Below are positions 52,846 through 63,289 of a stretch of 64,000 nucleotides of DNA, one piece after another. The notes beneath the pieces are model-generated. The model had not been told where the DNA came from. It worked only from the letters and a program-made list of their open reading frames with translations, and ran no database searches. The stretch's first letter is position 1, and each line of letters opens with the position of its first letter. This stretch comes from Pseudoalteromonas luteoviolacea NCIMB 1942. Lineage in GTDB: Bacteria; Pseudomonadota; Gammaproteobacteria; Enterobacterales; Alteromonadaceae. Position numbers and translations under genes: made by a program. Where the stretch lies: NCBI RefSeq assembly GCF_001625595.1, contig NZ_AUXT01000154.1, positions 1 through 64,000 on the forward strand, given 5' to 3'.

Positions 52846-53575
52846 GTCTACATCTTTAATAAATACTCCATTTTTATCATACACCAGTATCCTAGATATA
52901 AATAATTGCTATTTTTTATTAATATAATGATTTCTTTGTTACTGTAAAGTGAGTAAATTTAATTTTAGTCAGGTTTTTTAATCGGTAATAATCAATTTTT
53001 TATTTTTTTTGGTGCGGGGGTGAATTGCAAGCTTTTACAAATGTTATTCTATGTTTAATTATTGTATTTTTTAATAGATGAAGCCTGAGAGATTTAATAT
53101 TTAGTTTAAAAATAATTTAAATTATTTTCAATGGCGATATTAAGCCTAAGTTCGGTGTTTGCTTATGTTGCTCAAACTAGCGATGAGGGTGGTAAAGGAT
53201 TCTATACTGGTACTTCTTTTTGATAAATAAAATAATACCACCGAATGATTGATTGGTTTTTCTTATCAAAAAAACATTTTTCGATTAAATTTTAACTCTC
53301 ATGGAGTTAGGTAGTATTTTTCTAAAGGCGGATTTAGGTTCGGTAAAAAAAGAGCGTTATAAGAAGTATTCACGTTTTAAAATTTATTTTTTATTAAATT
53401 TGCCCCAGAATTGAGCTTTAAACCTTTTTAGCAATTTTCTCTTTTAGATTACCCCGTTTGATTTTTATTAAAGAAGTTCAGAACTCATTATTTCACTTCA
53501 ACAATTTTATTGTTGCTCAAGGCTCAATATATGGTTATTTTAACTTGTGGCTTTAATTACGAGTAAGGATTGCAC
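52846..53575. other. Very AT-rich region upstream of the large orphan gene
   Basis: About 730 bases, mostly A and T, with T-rich plus-strand stretches. An open stretch from 53116 to 53223 reads FKLFSMAILSLSSVFAYVAQ and ends GFYTGTSF; it resembles a signal peptide plus a short mature end, but has no ATG before the hydrophobic part. It may be the rest of a decayed secreted-protein gene. Nothing else is supported. Confidence 0.45.
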
Positions 53576-56500
53576 ATGCCCATGTTAGACACGCTTCCGC
53601 ATATGATTTTACCTCATTTAGACTTTGCTGGCGTACTGGAGGGCCTAAACAAAGAGCTTAGCGAGCTTGAGCGGAAAGTTCAAGAAGTGGCAGAGTACAA
53701 GGTATGGGATGAACTAACTAAAACACTTTTAGCCTTAAAACGATGCAAAGATATGCTTCAACAGCCAGAGTGGTTGGAAGACTTAATTGACCTGTTTGAA
53801 GTGGTTGATAAACTCTTTTCGTGCTTAAAAGTACTTGATGAAGAGAAATATAGAGCTCTGTTACAGACGAGCGCGTATCAAAATTGGTCTAAATTAAGGC
53901 GCTCTTGGGTCGATATCACCCAATCGATAGGGGAGCAATCTCTGGTCATCAATGAATCAATTACTCATGCGACAGACTTCGGTTTTAAGCGACCTCTGCA
54001 ACAACTAAGTGTTGCAGATCTCAGTTTTGGTTTGCTGATCAATTCAGATGCCCGTTTTAAATGGGAGGTGTTGCACCAATCTCAAACTCATAACTTGTTT
54101 GAATCTATCTTATGTCGTAATGCGGTTATCGTTTCACATTATTTAAAAGCCTCAATCTGTTTGAAGGCATCAGTGCAAGCGCGCTCAAGCGTTATACAAG
54201 TTGCGGCCAATACAAAAAGTGATGTCTCGCTCGAGATGACAGCTTTCTACCAAACGCCAGCTCAAAATAAAACCTGTACTGTGATGCACGCCATGAGTGC
54301 AAGCCCTATTATTCCTTGGAGCCTTAGAAGTATCTCTGAGGCCATCCAATGTCCAAACTCTCTTGGAGAAATGCAGGGGTATCGTGCATTTAATTTAGGT
54401 CGCAAAGCATCCTTCTCACTACAAGGAGAGTTGGCAGTTGGCAGGTCGATCAGTACATTTTCTAAAAGTGCAAGGCAGCCGGTTGATATTGACGTAAGTG
54501 CAAGGTTAAAACTAACAAAGCATGTTGCTGTGACTGGTGAGATTGAGCTCCAAGTTTTTAAAAGCCTTACCAATCAATTGTCAATTCGAGTGAAAAAAGT
54601 AGTACAGGACTTCGATGAAAATCGAGCTGATTTGGCATTGGGCGGGCGAATAACCGGTTTAGATGCACTAGCAAGTCATCAACTAGACAAGTTACTTGGT
54701 TATGGCAATAAACTTGTAAAATCTCTAGATGAATATAGTAATGTTAGTCAATATTTATTCGATAATTTAAGTGCCAGAACGAAAAACAGCGAACGGGCTA
54801 GACACTTGAACACATTGCTTTTGAGTGACGGTCAAGAAAAACAATCACTTAGTGAATCAGTTGGTGATGCTATCAACTTGGCATTTGAAAAGTTGAACTT
54901 TAGCCTATCTATAGCAGTAGACGATTTTACACGTGAATTGATAGAACAGTTGATGCACATTTTTGGAGCAGATCTACAAGAGATATACGACGACCCGGCT
55001 CAAGTGGAAGTATTTCACGGTGTTCAAAACTTAATAAAGGAAGAGATTGAAAGGTTAAAGAGCGAGTTTTCACACGCAGCTTTTCAGTTGTATCAGGACG
55101 TTCAAGCAGGCTCACAAGCAACACTCAAACCTATAAAAAAAATCAGCAAAAATGCCAAGACGCTCATTGAAGATGCGAGTGTGACAGCGGTTGAGTTGTA
55201 TGAGAAATTAGCCAAAGAATATACTGAGACTAAAAATAGTATTAAGACTGCGTTATCTCGCGCAGCGGATATACAGCTTCACTTGCACTATCAGTCGACA
55301 AGTAGTCACGTGAATACGGTTGATCGGAGTTTCACCATTGTAATCAAAGAGCCAAGTTCAGCTTCAGTTGCGAGGCTATATCGCAGTTTGGTAGTTGGAA
55401 ATGACGACGCGGTATCAACGTTACTTAATGTTTTGAGTAAAACTGATGTGATAGAGTACCAAGCTGGATCATTGTCGCTCACGAACTTAACAAAAAACGA
55501 AGTTTCTCTTGGCATAAATGTTTTGGGTTATGACATTGATAATGTATCTGACACTGTCAGCGATCTTCAATTACATATCGATCCTATGGGTAAAATTATG
55601 CTTGTTCATACACATAATTTAAGTAAGCAAGCGCGTGGTTTTGACGAAGCACGTCATGCGTGTTTCAATTTAAGCTATGGATTTGCACAAGCTGCACTCG
55701 AACAACAGTTTCAAGGAGCGCTGGCATTTAGTTACTCAACTCTTGATCATAATTTGCATAGTTCAGCAGAGTTGCAATCAGTTTTACAAGCGTTAACGCT
55801 ATCGAACTTTAATGAACAATTAGCACAAAGCGGGTTCGGTTTTTCACCTATTGTGAGTAGCGTTGAAGTGAATGAAGCCCTCAGTATGTTCCAGAAGTAT
55901 ACCCAGCCTTCAGGCGAGAACGCTATTCAATACCAGTCAAATGATAGCCATAGTGATGTTGTGATCACTATGCGCGCAGGGCAGGATGTATACAATCAAT
56001 TACTTTCGGTTGATAATACACGACTTTTTGATGTCGCTTTTAAGACGCTGCTTTTCTGTGAAAAGGGGCGCTATAAAAACCGAACTTGGCGTGAATACCG
56101 CCAAGGTTTGCTAAATATTATCGCAGTTTATGCTCAGCTATCGCCTCATTTTCATGATACAGCAAATCTGTATCGTTATTTTGAAGCGGGTCGAACAATC
56201 AATGCTCATAACGTACGTTCAGATTTAAGCGCCAGCGTCTATTTTCAGGACTACTTTGGCTATTACGATGACAAGGATTGGCGAGCACTATCAAAACGTT
56301 TAGTGCAGTTATTTCGCAAAGCTGCTGCGCTACGAGATATCCCTTTGGAGTTGCAAAATATAGCCGACTATATTGCTGAACTACCTGAGCACGTTTCACA
56401 TGATGTTGGTAAGCACCTGATGAACAGTATCAATAGTAGCAATCAAAATATTGAGCGGTGCTTGGAAGAGTGGGTTAAGGTTGATGGTGTTTTTCAAGCT

Positions 56501-56674
56501 ATGTTGAAAGATTTGTGCACAACGTTTGGGGTAAACATGAGTGGTATTAACACAACGCTATTGTTGTTTATGGTGCTCTTACAGCATGCGCTTCGACAAG
56601 ATAATCTTTTTGCTGTCACCATTGAGCTCCAAAAAAATGACGGTTCCCATCGAAGCGCGATCCGAGTTTCTTAG
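53576..56674 (+). CDS. Unrecognised 1032-residue protein
   Basis: I do not recognise this family. The ATG at 53576 has AAGGA six bases upstream. There is no signal peptide or clear membrane helix. The N-terminal 130 residues are helical and charged. Beta-rich stretches (about 150-380, 560-760) alternate with long helices (about 450-560, which could form a coiled coil: VFHGVQNLIKEEIERLKSEF). The C-terminal 250 residues look helical. The whole frame is intact over 3.1 kb with normal codon use, so it is a real gene. The position after an AT-rich region and beside transport genes gives no clue to role. Confidence 0.75.
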   Translation: MPMLDTLPHMILPHLDFAGVLEGLNKELSELERKVQEVAEYKVWDELTKTLLALKRCKDMLQQPEWLEDLIDLFEVVDKLFSCLKVLDEEKYRALLQTSAYQNWSKLRRSWVDITQSIGEQSLVINESITHATDFGFKRPLQQLSVADLSFGLLINSDARFKWEVLHQSQTHNLFESILCRNAVIVSHYLKASICLKASVQARSSVIQVAANTKSDVSLEMTAFYQTPAQNKTCTVMHAMSASPIIPWSLRSISEAIQCPNSLGEMQGYRAFNLGRKASFSLQGELAVGRSISTFSKSARQPVDIDVSARLKLTKHVAVTGEIELQVFKSLTNQLSIRVKKVVQDFDENRADLALGGRITGLDALASHQLDKLLGYGNKLVKSLDEYSNVSQYLFDNLSARTKNSERARHLNTLLLSDGQEKQSLSESVGDAINLAFEKLNFSLSIAVDDFTRELIEQLMHIFGADLQEIYDDPAQVEVFHGVQNLIKEEIERLKSEFSHAAFQLYQDVQAGSQATLKPIKKISKNAKTLIEDASVTAVELYEKLAKEYTETKNSIKTALSRAADIQLHLHYQSTSSHVNTVDRSFTIVIKEPSSASVARLYRSLVVGNDDAVSTLLNVLSKTDVIEYQAGSLSLTNLTKNEVSLGINVLGYDIDNVSDTVSDLQLHIDPMGKIMLVHTHNLSKQARGFDEARHACFNLSYGFAQAALEQQFQGALAFSYSTLDHNLHSSAELQSVLQALTLSNFNEQLAQSGFGFSPIVSSVEVNEALSMFQKYTQPSGENAIQYQSNDSHSDVVITMRAGQDVYNQLLSVDNTRLFDVAFKTLLFCEKGRYKNRTWREYRQGLLNIIAVYAQLSPHFHDTANLYRYFEAGRTINAHNVRSDLSASVYFQDYFGYYDDKDWRALSKRLVQLFRKAAALRDIPLELQNIADYIAELPEHVSHDVGKHLMNSINSSNQNIERCLEEWVKVDGVFQAMLKDLCTTFGVNMSGINTTLLLFMVLLQHALRQDNLFAVTIELQKNDGSHRSAIRVS

Positions 56675-56714
56675 CAATCACCTTGCATGAGCATAAAGCG
56701 CCTTATAAGGTTTC

Positions 56715-57596
56715 TTATACTGAAGTATTGGATTCAACTTGTGGTGCCATTCGTCTAACCCATGCAACAAAAATCCCAGCGCTGACGAACATAAATAAAC
56801 CATAAATACTCGGGGCGATAGACATAACCTCGTCTTTTAGAAGGCCAGTTGTAACCAACAGTGCCAAGGTACCATTTTGCAAGCCGACCTCTAAAGTAAC
56901 CGTACGGGTTTGAGCGCGATTGTGGAGGTAAAGGGTTGCCACAGCATAACCCAATAACATTGTAATCAAGTTGAGGACAATGACAGCAGGTCCTGCCATG
57001 AGAATATAATCGATAAGCTTGTCACCGAGTTGAATACAGATACTGAGAATGACCAATAGGAGCACTAACACCGAAAACCAATTTATATAGGGACCCGCTT
57101 TTTTTGCAGATGCAGGCCATCTGGCTCGAATGCCCATACCGATGATTACTGGGATAACACCTACAACGATTAGCTGTAACCAAGCTTTCAAAATAGGGAA
57201 ATCTATCTTATTGCTATCTTGGCCATAATACTCGATAGCCCAAGCTGTCATAAAAGGGAGTATAAATGGCGTGATAAAACCGACGATAGCCGTTAAAGAA
57301 ACGGATAACCCAACATCGCCTTTGGCAAGATATGTATAGAGGTTTGACGTGGTTCCCCCTGGGCATAAGGCGAGTATAAATAAGCCTATTGCTAATTCCG
57401 CGGTTAGTCCAGTGACTGCAATGACCGCAATGGCCATTAACGGCAGAAGTAACAATTGACATGCAGCGCCAACGAAAAAGCTCTGGGGATGCTTTAAAAC
57501 TCGATAGAAGTCTTGTGTGGTTAGGCTAAGACCCACGCCGGTCATGATTAAAATAAGTGCTATCGGTAGACCTATTTCTATTAAGTTGGGGGGCAT
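56715..57596 (-). CDS. Bile acid:sodium symporter family (BASS) transporter
   Basis: About 293 residues with nine to ten membrane helices. Recognisable family motifs are ILALCPGGTTSNLYTYLAKGDVGLSVSLTAI and EVGLQNGTLALLVTTGLL, which carry the two sodium sites. Bacterial members take up organic anions such as pantoate or keto acids with sodium. I use the ATG at 57596; 14 extra residues to a TTG at 57638 do not look like family sequence. It lies 230 bases after the receptor gene and may be transcribed with it. Confidence 0.88.
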   Translation of the reverse strand: MPPNLIEIGLPIALILIMTGVGLSLTTQDFYRVLKHPQSFFVGAACQLLLLPLMAIAVIAVTGLTAELAIGLFILALCPGGTTSNLYTYLAKGDVGLSVSLTAIVGFITPFILPFMTAWAIEYYGQDSNKIDFPILKAWLQLIVVGVIPVIIGMGIRARWPASAKKAGPYINWFSVLVLLLVILSICIQLGDKLIDYILMAGPAVIVLNLITMLLGYAVATLYLHNRAQTRTVTLEVGLQNGTLALLVTTGLLKDEVMSIAPSIYGLFMFVSAGIFVAWVRRMAPQVESNTSV

Positions 57597-57827
57597 GTTC
57601 AATAATCCGTTTAATTTGGTTAACGCTAAGCTTAGCAAGGCACGCGTTGATTATATATTACTCTTTTAGGATTACATTTAGATTTTGCATAACCTGAGGA
57701 GGGGGTAGAATCGATGGTCTATTTTTGGTAGTAAGGGTTGGCTTGGGTGCAAAGGTAACATAGTAATGACAAGGTAAAACTAGCCACTTATTGCACTCAC
57801 AAGTAGCTAGCAGTTCATAGCTGATAA

Positions 57828-60446
57828 TTAAAACTGATAGTCCAGTTTCAAATAACCTCGCCTACCAACAGTGTCATAGGTGAATACATCGGTGTTAGCG
57901 TCGTTCCACGAAGTTAAAAATGGTGGCTGCTTATCAAACAGGTTATCTATACCAAATGACAACTTCAATGCATGACTAATAGAATAACTTACTTGAATAT
58001 CATGGTAAATGACGCTTGGTACGCTACTGCCTATTGGGCCACCTCCGTTCTCATCTTCCGCTTTACCTATGTACTGAATGCTATAGGTACCTTGCCACTG
58101 AGAGTACGCCAAAGTAGCAAATAAGTTAGATTTCCATTTGGTATAACTGCCTCTGTCAGATGTTATTTTCCCTAATAGCTGCTCTGTTTCAGCGCCCGAA
58201 AAAGCGGTATTTTCATGTTCTAGTAATCTGGTTGTGTCCCAGTTAACTCGGTACTCAAATGAATCAACAGTCGAGCCAAAGTTGACGTTTAGATCTAGGC
58301 CAGCTACTTGTTCATTTGACGCATTCATTGGGCGCTTTTCAAGCACTGTAATTTGGTGGGTACTTGGGTCCCTTGTAAAGCTGTTACAGTATGCTTGATA
58401 GGCTAAAGGGTCGCTATAACAAAGGCGCAACATATTTGACCCTGATACAGAGTTGATGGCGTCATCAACTTCAATATTGAAATAATCAAGCGTTGCTGAT
58501 AAATGTGCTGATTGATACACAAGGCCGAGCGTAATTGTATTGGCAGTTTCAGGGCCTATTTCAGGGTTACCACCAACACCGGTGCGGATTGTTGAACCAT
58601 CTTGAGCGAAACCCTCGGGTATATCAGCTAACAAACAATTGCGTAAAATTTCATCCGTGGCGCCATCACAAGGGTCCATAGTGATGAGGTTTTCGACGTT
58701 TGTGCCGCCATACTGTTCAGTAATAGTGGGGGTTCTAAACGCAGTGGAGCGAACTGTACGCAATAAGAGTTGCTCATTTACTTGCCAAATTAAGCCAAGC
58801 TTGTAGGTTGTTTTCGCATCGACATGTTGATAATCAGAATAACGTACAGCAATATTCGTTTTAATCAAATCTGCATATGCTACGTTGCTAATAAGGGGAA
58901 CTGACAGTTCTAAGAATGCCTCTTTGACATTTGAGTGGCCTGAAATTGCATCTTCTTCACCATTTTGCATTGCAATCGTATCAGGATTTCGCCACCCTTT
59001 TTCTTCTCGATACACAGCACCTGTCGCAAAAGCCAAAGTTCCAGCAGGCAGTTCAGCAATATCACCACTTAGATTAAAGCTCAGTGACTGGAGTTGATTT
59101 CCGCCAGTCCCTTCTCGTTGGTAAGTCACATAGTTGATTACTTGCTGAGAGAGTTTCCCCACACCAAAATAATCTCCGCATGGGATAGTGGCATCTTTTG
59201 ACGTACTACATACGTCGGCATTAAGGGTTTGCGCGACTCGCTCGTCATCAAAGTCATAACTCCATCCATCAGTGCCTGTATTTCTTCCATAATTATAAGC
59301 CGCTTGCCAAATCCAGCTATTATTTAACTCACCTGATAAACTCAATGCTCCCTGAAAAATATCCGTTTCTTGATAGAACTCTGGGTTAGGTACTTCAACA
59401 TTCCTGCGGCGTTTGAGTGTGAGGTTTTGATCTGTTGGGTTATAGACAAAATCAGATACTATATCGACAGATTTAAACCCTCTCGGTGTGATGATTTGGT
59501 CTGAGCGTCGGTTTGCATAAAGTAGTGAGGTGTTAAGTTGAACACTGTCTGAAAGCGCATAATCGATAAAGGTTGCTAAGTTTAGACGCTTCATCGGGTT
59601 GTATGAGTTTAGAGACTCAAACCAATTGTAGCCATGCAACGTATTGTTGTAGTCTTCAAACTGGTTGCCGTCACTATCAGGGTTTTGATTGAATTGTATT
59701 TCTCGACCGTCCGACAGTCTTGCGCGACCACCAATCGTAGTGCCGGAGTAAATGCAATTTAGTTTACCGTCTGACTCACTGAGAGGGCATGGATTTCGCG
59801 TCGATTGCAGTGCATTACCATTGTTGACATAATTAATGTTGACGGTCACATGCCCGCGCTCAAACTCACTGCCTAATGTGGCGTTCAGCTCCGCATTTTC
59901 GGCATCTTTTTTACTGCTTTGTCCAACTTTAGCGCTGAGATGAGTGCCACTAAAGTGTGACTTGGTGATGATATTTACCACGCCTGCAACGGCATCTGCA
60001 CCGTAGGTGGCTGACGCACCATCCTTAAGAATATCGATGCGCTTAACCAAACCCATTGGGATCATATTGAGGTCTGGGCTGTCATTAGCGCCCGTACCAC
60101 CTGCGACCAATCGCTTGCCATTGAGTAAAACGAGCGTTCTTTTGATACCCATACCACGCAAGTTGACTTGTGCGGTAGCATAACCATTGCTGGTCCAATA
60201 TGCATTAGTGGCATTGCCTGCGGGACCGGCGGATGCACTTAAACTTTGCAGTACTTCTTCTAAATTTGAGACACCGGACAGTGCTAAATCATCAGCGGTG
60301 AGCGTGGTAATTGGGCTGGCTGACTCAAAAGCAATGTTTTTAATCTTAGAGCCGGTCACCTCAAAATGCTCTATTTGTTCGGCCACCGCAACTTGAGAAA
60401 GGCCCAGTGTGAAAAATACAAGAGAAATTTTTGAATACGAAAACAT
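57828..60446 (-). CDS. TonB-dependent outer-membrane receptor
   Basis: 872 residues. A signal peptide (MFSYSKISLVFFTLGLSQVAVA) is followed by a TonB-box-like EHFEVTGSK and a plug with SASPITTLTADDLALSGVSNLEEVLQSL, QVNLRGMGIKRTLVLLNGKRL and IDILKDGASATYGADAVAGVVNIITK. The C-terminal barrel ends in GYLKLDYQF with a terminal Phe. It imports an unknown large or scarce compound with energy from TonB. The plug motifs fit the group that often handles oligosaccharides or peptides rather than ferric siderophores, but this is only a tendency. Confidence 0.92.
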   Translation of the reverse strand: MFSYSKISLVFFTLGLSQVAVAEQIEHFEVTGSKIKNIAFESASPITTLTADDLALSGVSNLEEVLQSLSASAGPAGNATNAYWTSNGYATAQVNLRGMGIKRTLVLLNGKRLVAGGTGANDSPDLNMIPMGLVKRIDILKDGASATYGADAVAGVVNIITKSHFSGTHLSAKVGQSSKKDAENAELNATLGSEFERGHVTVNINYVNNGNALQSTRNPCPLSESDGKLNCIYSGTTIGGRARLSDGREIQFNQNPDSDGNQFEDYNNTLHGYNWFESLNSYNPMKRLNLATFIDYALSDSVQLNTSLLYANRRSDQIITPRGFKSVDIVSDFVYNPTDQNLTLKRRRNVEVPNPEFYQETDIFQGALSLSGELNNSWIWQAAYNYGRNTGTDGWSYDFDDERVAQTLNADVCSTSKDATIPCGDYFGVGKLSQQVINYVTYQREGTGGNQLQSLSFNLSGDIAELPAGTLAFATGAVYREEKGWRNPDTIAMQNGEEDAISGHSNVKEAFLELSVPLISNVAYADLIKTNIAVRYSDYQHVDAKTTYKLGLIWQVNEQLLLRTVRSTAFRTPTITEQYGGTNVENLITMDPCDGATDEILRNCLLADIPEGFAQDGSTIRTGVGGNPEIGPETANTITLGLVYQSAHLSATLDYFNIEVDDAINSVSGSNMLRLCYSDPLAYQAYCNSFTRDPSTHQITVLEKRPMNASNEQVAGLDLNVNFGSTVDSFEYRVNWDTTRLLEHENTAFSGAETEQLLGKITSDRGSYTKWKSNLFATLAYSQWQGTYSIQYIGKAEDENGGGPIGSSVPSVIYHDIQVSYSISHALKLSFGIDNLFDKQPPFLTSWNDANTDVFTYDTVGRRGYLKLDYQF

Positions 60447-60576
60447 AAAGACAACTCACTGAAAAAACTGCGGCGAGTATAAAGAACTTATGAGAGCTTG
60501 AGGTGTGACATATTGTCGCACTCCAAAAGTTTTTTATTTTATATAGTTAGCAGTCTTTCAGTGGTTTAAATCTATA

Positions 60577-61785
60577 TTATCGGGCAACTTTTTGCAGTAA
60601 ATAAAAACTAGTTAAACTGACCAATACAGCATTAAGTGGGACAATACCAGGCATCCAATGCCCTGCGGCAATTCCCATCACAACGCTTATAATTGCCAGC
60701 CAGTTAATGGACTTAAATTCGCTATGCTCAAAGTCTTTATAGGCTGCTTTGTGAGTGAAGTAATGTGCGATGAGTACGCCCCCAACAGGGGGAATAGCGG
60801 CAGAAAGAAACACTAACCAATCTACAAAGTGGTTGTATAGCCACAGAGCGCATAAAGTGCCAATTGCGCCGTTGACGATACTTAAGTATTTACTGGGTAG
60901 TCCTGTGATATTGGCAACCCCTAAGCTTGATGCATAAAGTGCATTGTCATTGGTAGTCCAAATATTTAAGCCAAGTACGATAATTGCGGGCAATATGAGT
61001 CCTTGGAGCATAAGCACCTCTGAAATGTCCGCTTTGCCCGTAGCGGCTGCGCCCGCACCACCGAATATAAACATTAAGCTATTACCGACAAAAAACGCGG
61101 CAATCGTGATGTAAATAGCCACTTTCGCATTTTTACTAAAACGCATAAAGTCTGCTGTGAGTGTGCCTGCGGAGATAAAGGAGCCAACAACTAAAGTAAT
61201 TGCTTGGGTTTGGCTCAACGGGCTGTCAATCGACTGAAAGGTGAGTTGCTGTAAGCCGCCCGCACTTTCTAGGGCCAACCAAACAGAAAATCCGCCCAAC
61301 AGTGTAATTGCCGGCACTGCAATGGCTGACAGGATCATGAGCGCCGAAATACCAATGTACGCTGTGGCTGTCATCAAAATACCCGCGATTAAAATGAGGA
61401 TATTGAGATCAACCCCTGTAACTTTTTGCACGGGTAAAGCAAACATTGCGACGCCGACACCAAACCAGCCTACTTGTGTGCCCGCGAGTAACAAAGAAGG
61501 TAACCAAGAGCCTTTGACACCAAAAGAGTAGCGCGCCAATAAGTGAGTGGATAGCCCTGTAGATGCGCCAATATATCCAAGTGTTGCAGTATATATGGCC
61601 AAAATACAATTGCCTATGGCTATACTAATAAGGAACTGGGTTGAATCTAGACCGACACCTAATTTACCACCCGTCCACATACTGGCCGAAAAATAAGTTA
61701 AACCAAGCATCAACATCAGCATTGAAAGAGAAGCGCGTCTTGCTGTGGCCGGCACAGCTGCTAAATCATATTCGCGATCAGCCAT
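60577..61785 (-). CDS. CodB-like NCS1 nucleobase:cation symporter
   Basis: 402 residues with about twelve membrane helices. The N-terminal motif RRASLSMLMLMLGLTYFSASMWTGGKLG and the stretch AGTQVGWFGVGVAMFALP match the cytosine permease CodB subfamily of NCS1 transporters, which import cytosine or related bases. No cytosine deaminase gene (codA) is in the window, so the substrate is open. It is 130 bases ahead of the receptor gene on the same strand. Confidence 0.9.
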   Translation of the reverse strand: MADREYDLAAVPATARRASLSMLMLMLGLTYFSASMWTGGKLGVGLDSTQFLISIAIGNCILAIYTATLGYIGASTGLSTHLLARYSFGVKGSWLPSLLLAGTQVGWFGVGVAMFALPVQKVTGVDLNILILIAGILMTATAYIGISALMILSAIAVPAITLLGGFSVWLALESAGGLQQLTFQSIDSPLSQTQAITLVVGSFISAGTLTADFMRFSKNAKVAIYITIAAFFVGNSLMFIFGGAGAAATGKADISEVLMLQGLILPAIIVLGLNIWTTNDNALYASSLGVANITGLPSKYLSIVNGAIGTLCALWLYNHFVDWLVFLSAAIPPVGGVLIAHYFTHKAAYKDFEHSEFKSINWLAIISVVMGIAAGHWMPGIVPLNAVLVSLTSFYLLQKVAR

Positions 61786-61934
61786 AAAATCTCCATAGAG
61801 CTATTATGCCCTTAAGTTTAGAGGGATAATGCAGACAAAATATGGAGAAGTAATATTGTACAAAGGATAAAGTGCACATGAGGAAAGCGTATTTGCTATA
61901 CTCCGCGCATCTTTAGCAGTATCCATAGGCACAT

Positions 61935-63167
61935 ATGTCTTTTCAATCCTTAAATCTCGTTGATGAATTGAATCAAGCTCTCACCCATCTTGAGTTTGTT
62001 GAGCCCACAGAAATACAAACTTTAAGTATTCCTCTCATATTGCAGGGGAATGATTTACTGGCCACAGCTCAAACGGGAACAGGCAAAACAGCGGCCTTTA
62101 TGCTGCCTATCTTAAATAGACTGATAAGTGAAAACCATGCCCATCAAGCTGTGCGTGCTCTAGTGCTTGCGCCAACTCGAGAACTTGCGCAACAAGTTGC
62201 TAAAGATGCGCGGCGTTTAGCAAAGTTTAGCGAGATAAAAGTAGCGTGTATTTATGGTGGGGCAAATATAGGCCCGCAGGAAAAAATTATAAAAGAGGGC
62301 GCTGACATTGTTGTGGCGACCCCAGGGCGGCTTTTAGATCATATGATCAAAGGCACCTTGTCTTTAAATGCGGTTGAGCAACTCGTATTCGATGAAGCTG
62401 ACCGCATGTTAGACATGGGGTTCATGGGCGAAATAAAACGAATCATGCGCAAAGTGCCCGAAAATCGTCAAACGTTACTGTTTTCGGCTACCATGGACGA
62501 TGTTGTCCTCTCACAAGTGAATACTTGGCTTAACAATCCTGAACGCGTTGGCGTTGAGCAACAAAACAGCACTGCTGATAAAGTAGAGCAGATATTTTAC
62601 GCGGTTGATGAAGAGCGTAAAAGAGAGTTAATCGCTCACTTGATTGGCAAGAATAATTGGCAGCAAGTACTGGTATTTACCCGCACTAAAAAAAGTGCGG
62701 ATGATTATGCAAAAGAGCTTAACAAAGATGGCTTGGCAACGTTGGCTATTCACGGTGACAAATCACAAGGCGCAAGAGATCGTGCACTTGAGCAATTTAA
62801 GAGTGGTAAAACACGGGTCTTGGTCGCAACCGACGTAGCAGCACGTGGTATTGATATTAAAGCGTTAAACTACGTTATTAATGCAGAGCTGCCTTATGTG
62901 GCCGAAGATTACATACACCGCATTGGTCGAACTGGCAGAGCTGGGAATGCTGGGCGTTCAATATCATTAGTCAGTATTGACGAGCAGTGGTTGCTAGAGG
63001 AAATCGAAGTACTCTTAGATACGCGTCTAACACCACAATGGCTAGAGGGGTATGAGCCAGATTTAACACGTGAACCTAAAGATAATCGCAAAAACTCATC
63101 AAAATCTCGCAAACAACGCGATGAAAAACGTATTCTTGGCCAGCGTACAAGAAGAAGGAAGAGGTAA
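61935..63167 (+). CDS. DEAD-box RNA helicase, RhlE group
   Basis: 410 residues. All motifs are intact: Q motif region EPTEIQTLSIPLILQGNDLL, Walker A AQTGTGKTAAF, PTRELA, TPGRLLD, DEAD (VFDEADRMLDMG), SAT (LFSATM), the motif V region VATDVAARGIDIK and HRIGRTGRAG. The C-terminal tail is basic (SKSRKQRDEKR). RhlE-type helicases remodel RNA in ribosome assembly and cold growth. It is divergent from the CodB-like gene. Confidence 0.9.
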   Translation: MSFQSLNLVDELNQALTHLEFVEPTEIQTLSIPLILQGNDLLATAQTGTGKTAAFMLPILNRLISENHAHQAVRALVLAPTRELAQQVAKDARRLAKFSEIKVACIYGGANIGPQEKIIKEGADIVVATPGRLLDHMIKGTLSLNAVEQLVFDEADRMLDMGFMGEIKRIMRKVPENRQTLLFSATMDDVVLSQVNTWLNNPERVGVEQQNSTADKVEQIFYAVDEERKRELIAHLIGKNNWQQVLVFTRTKKSADDYAKELNKDGLATLAIHGDKSQGARDRALEQFKSGKTRVLVATDVAARGIDIKALNYVINAELPYVAEDYIHRIGRTGRAGNAGRSISLVSIDEQWLLEEIEVLLDTRLTPQWLEGYEPDLTREPKDNRKNSSKSRKQRDEKRILGQRTRRRKR

Positions 63168-63208
63168 GTAAAGAGCTGAAAAGCGGGTGAGGGTCTATTT
63201 GCCTATTA

Positions 63209-63234
63209 GCACCAACACACCTGACGGTTGGTGC
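63209..63234. terminator. Hairpin between helicase and periplasmic protein genes
   Basis: GCACCAAC (63209-63216) pairs with GTTGGTGC (63227-63234). No T run. It lies between convergent genes. Confidence 0.45.
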
Positions 63235-63289
63235 GAATTAGAATAGAGGATGGGAAAGTATCGTATTGCATGCCCCCATTCTGTTTATT

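Noticed and set aside
9175..56674. Homology between the two large orphan proteins (9175-11016 and 53576-56674)
   Set aside because: By eye they share only general beta-rich and Gly/Ser-rich character, no aligned motif.
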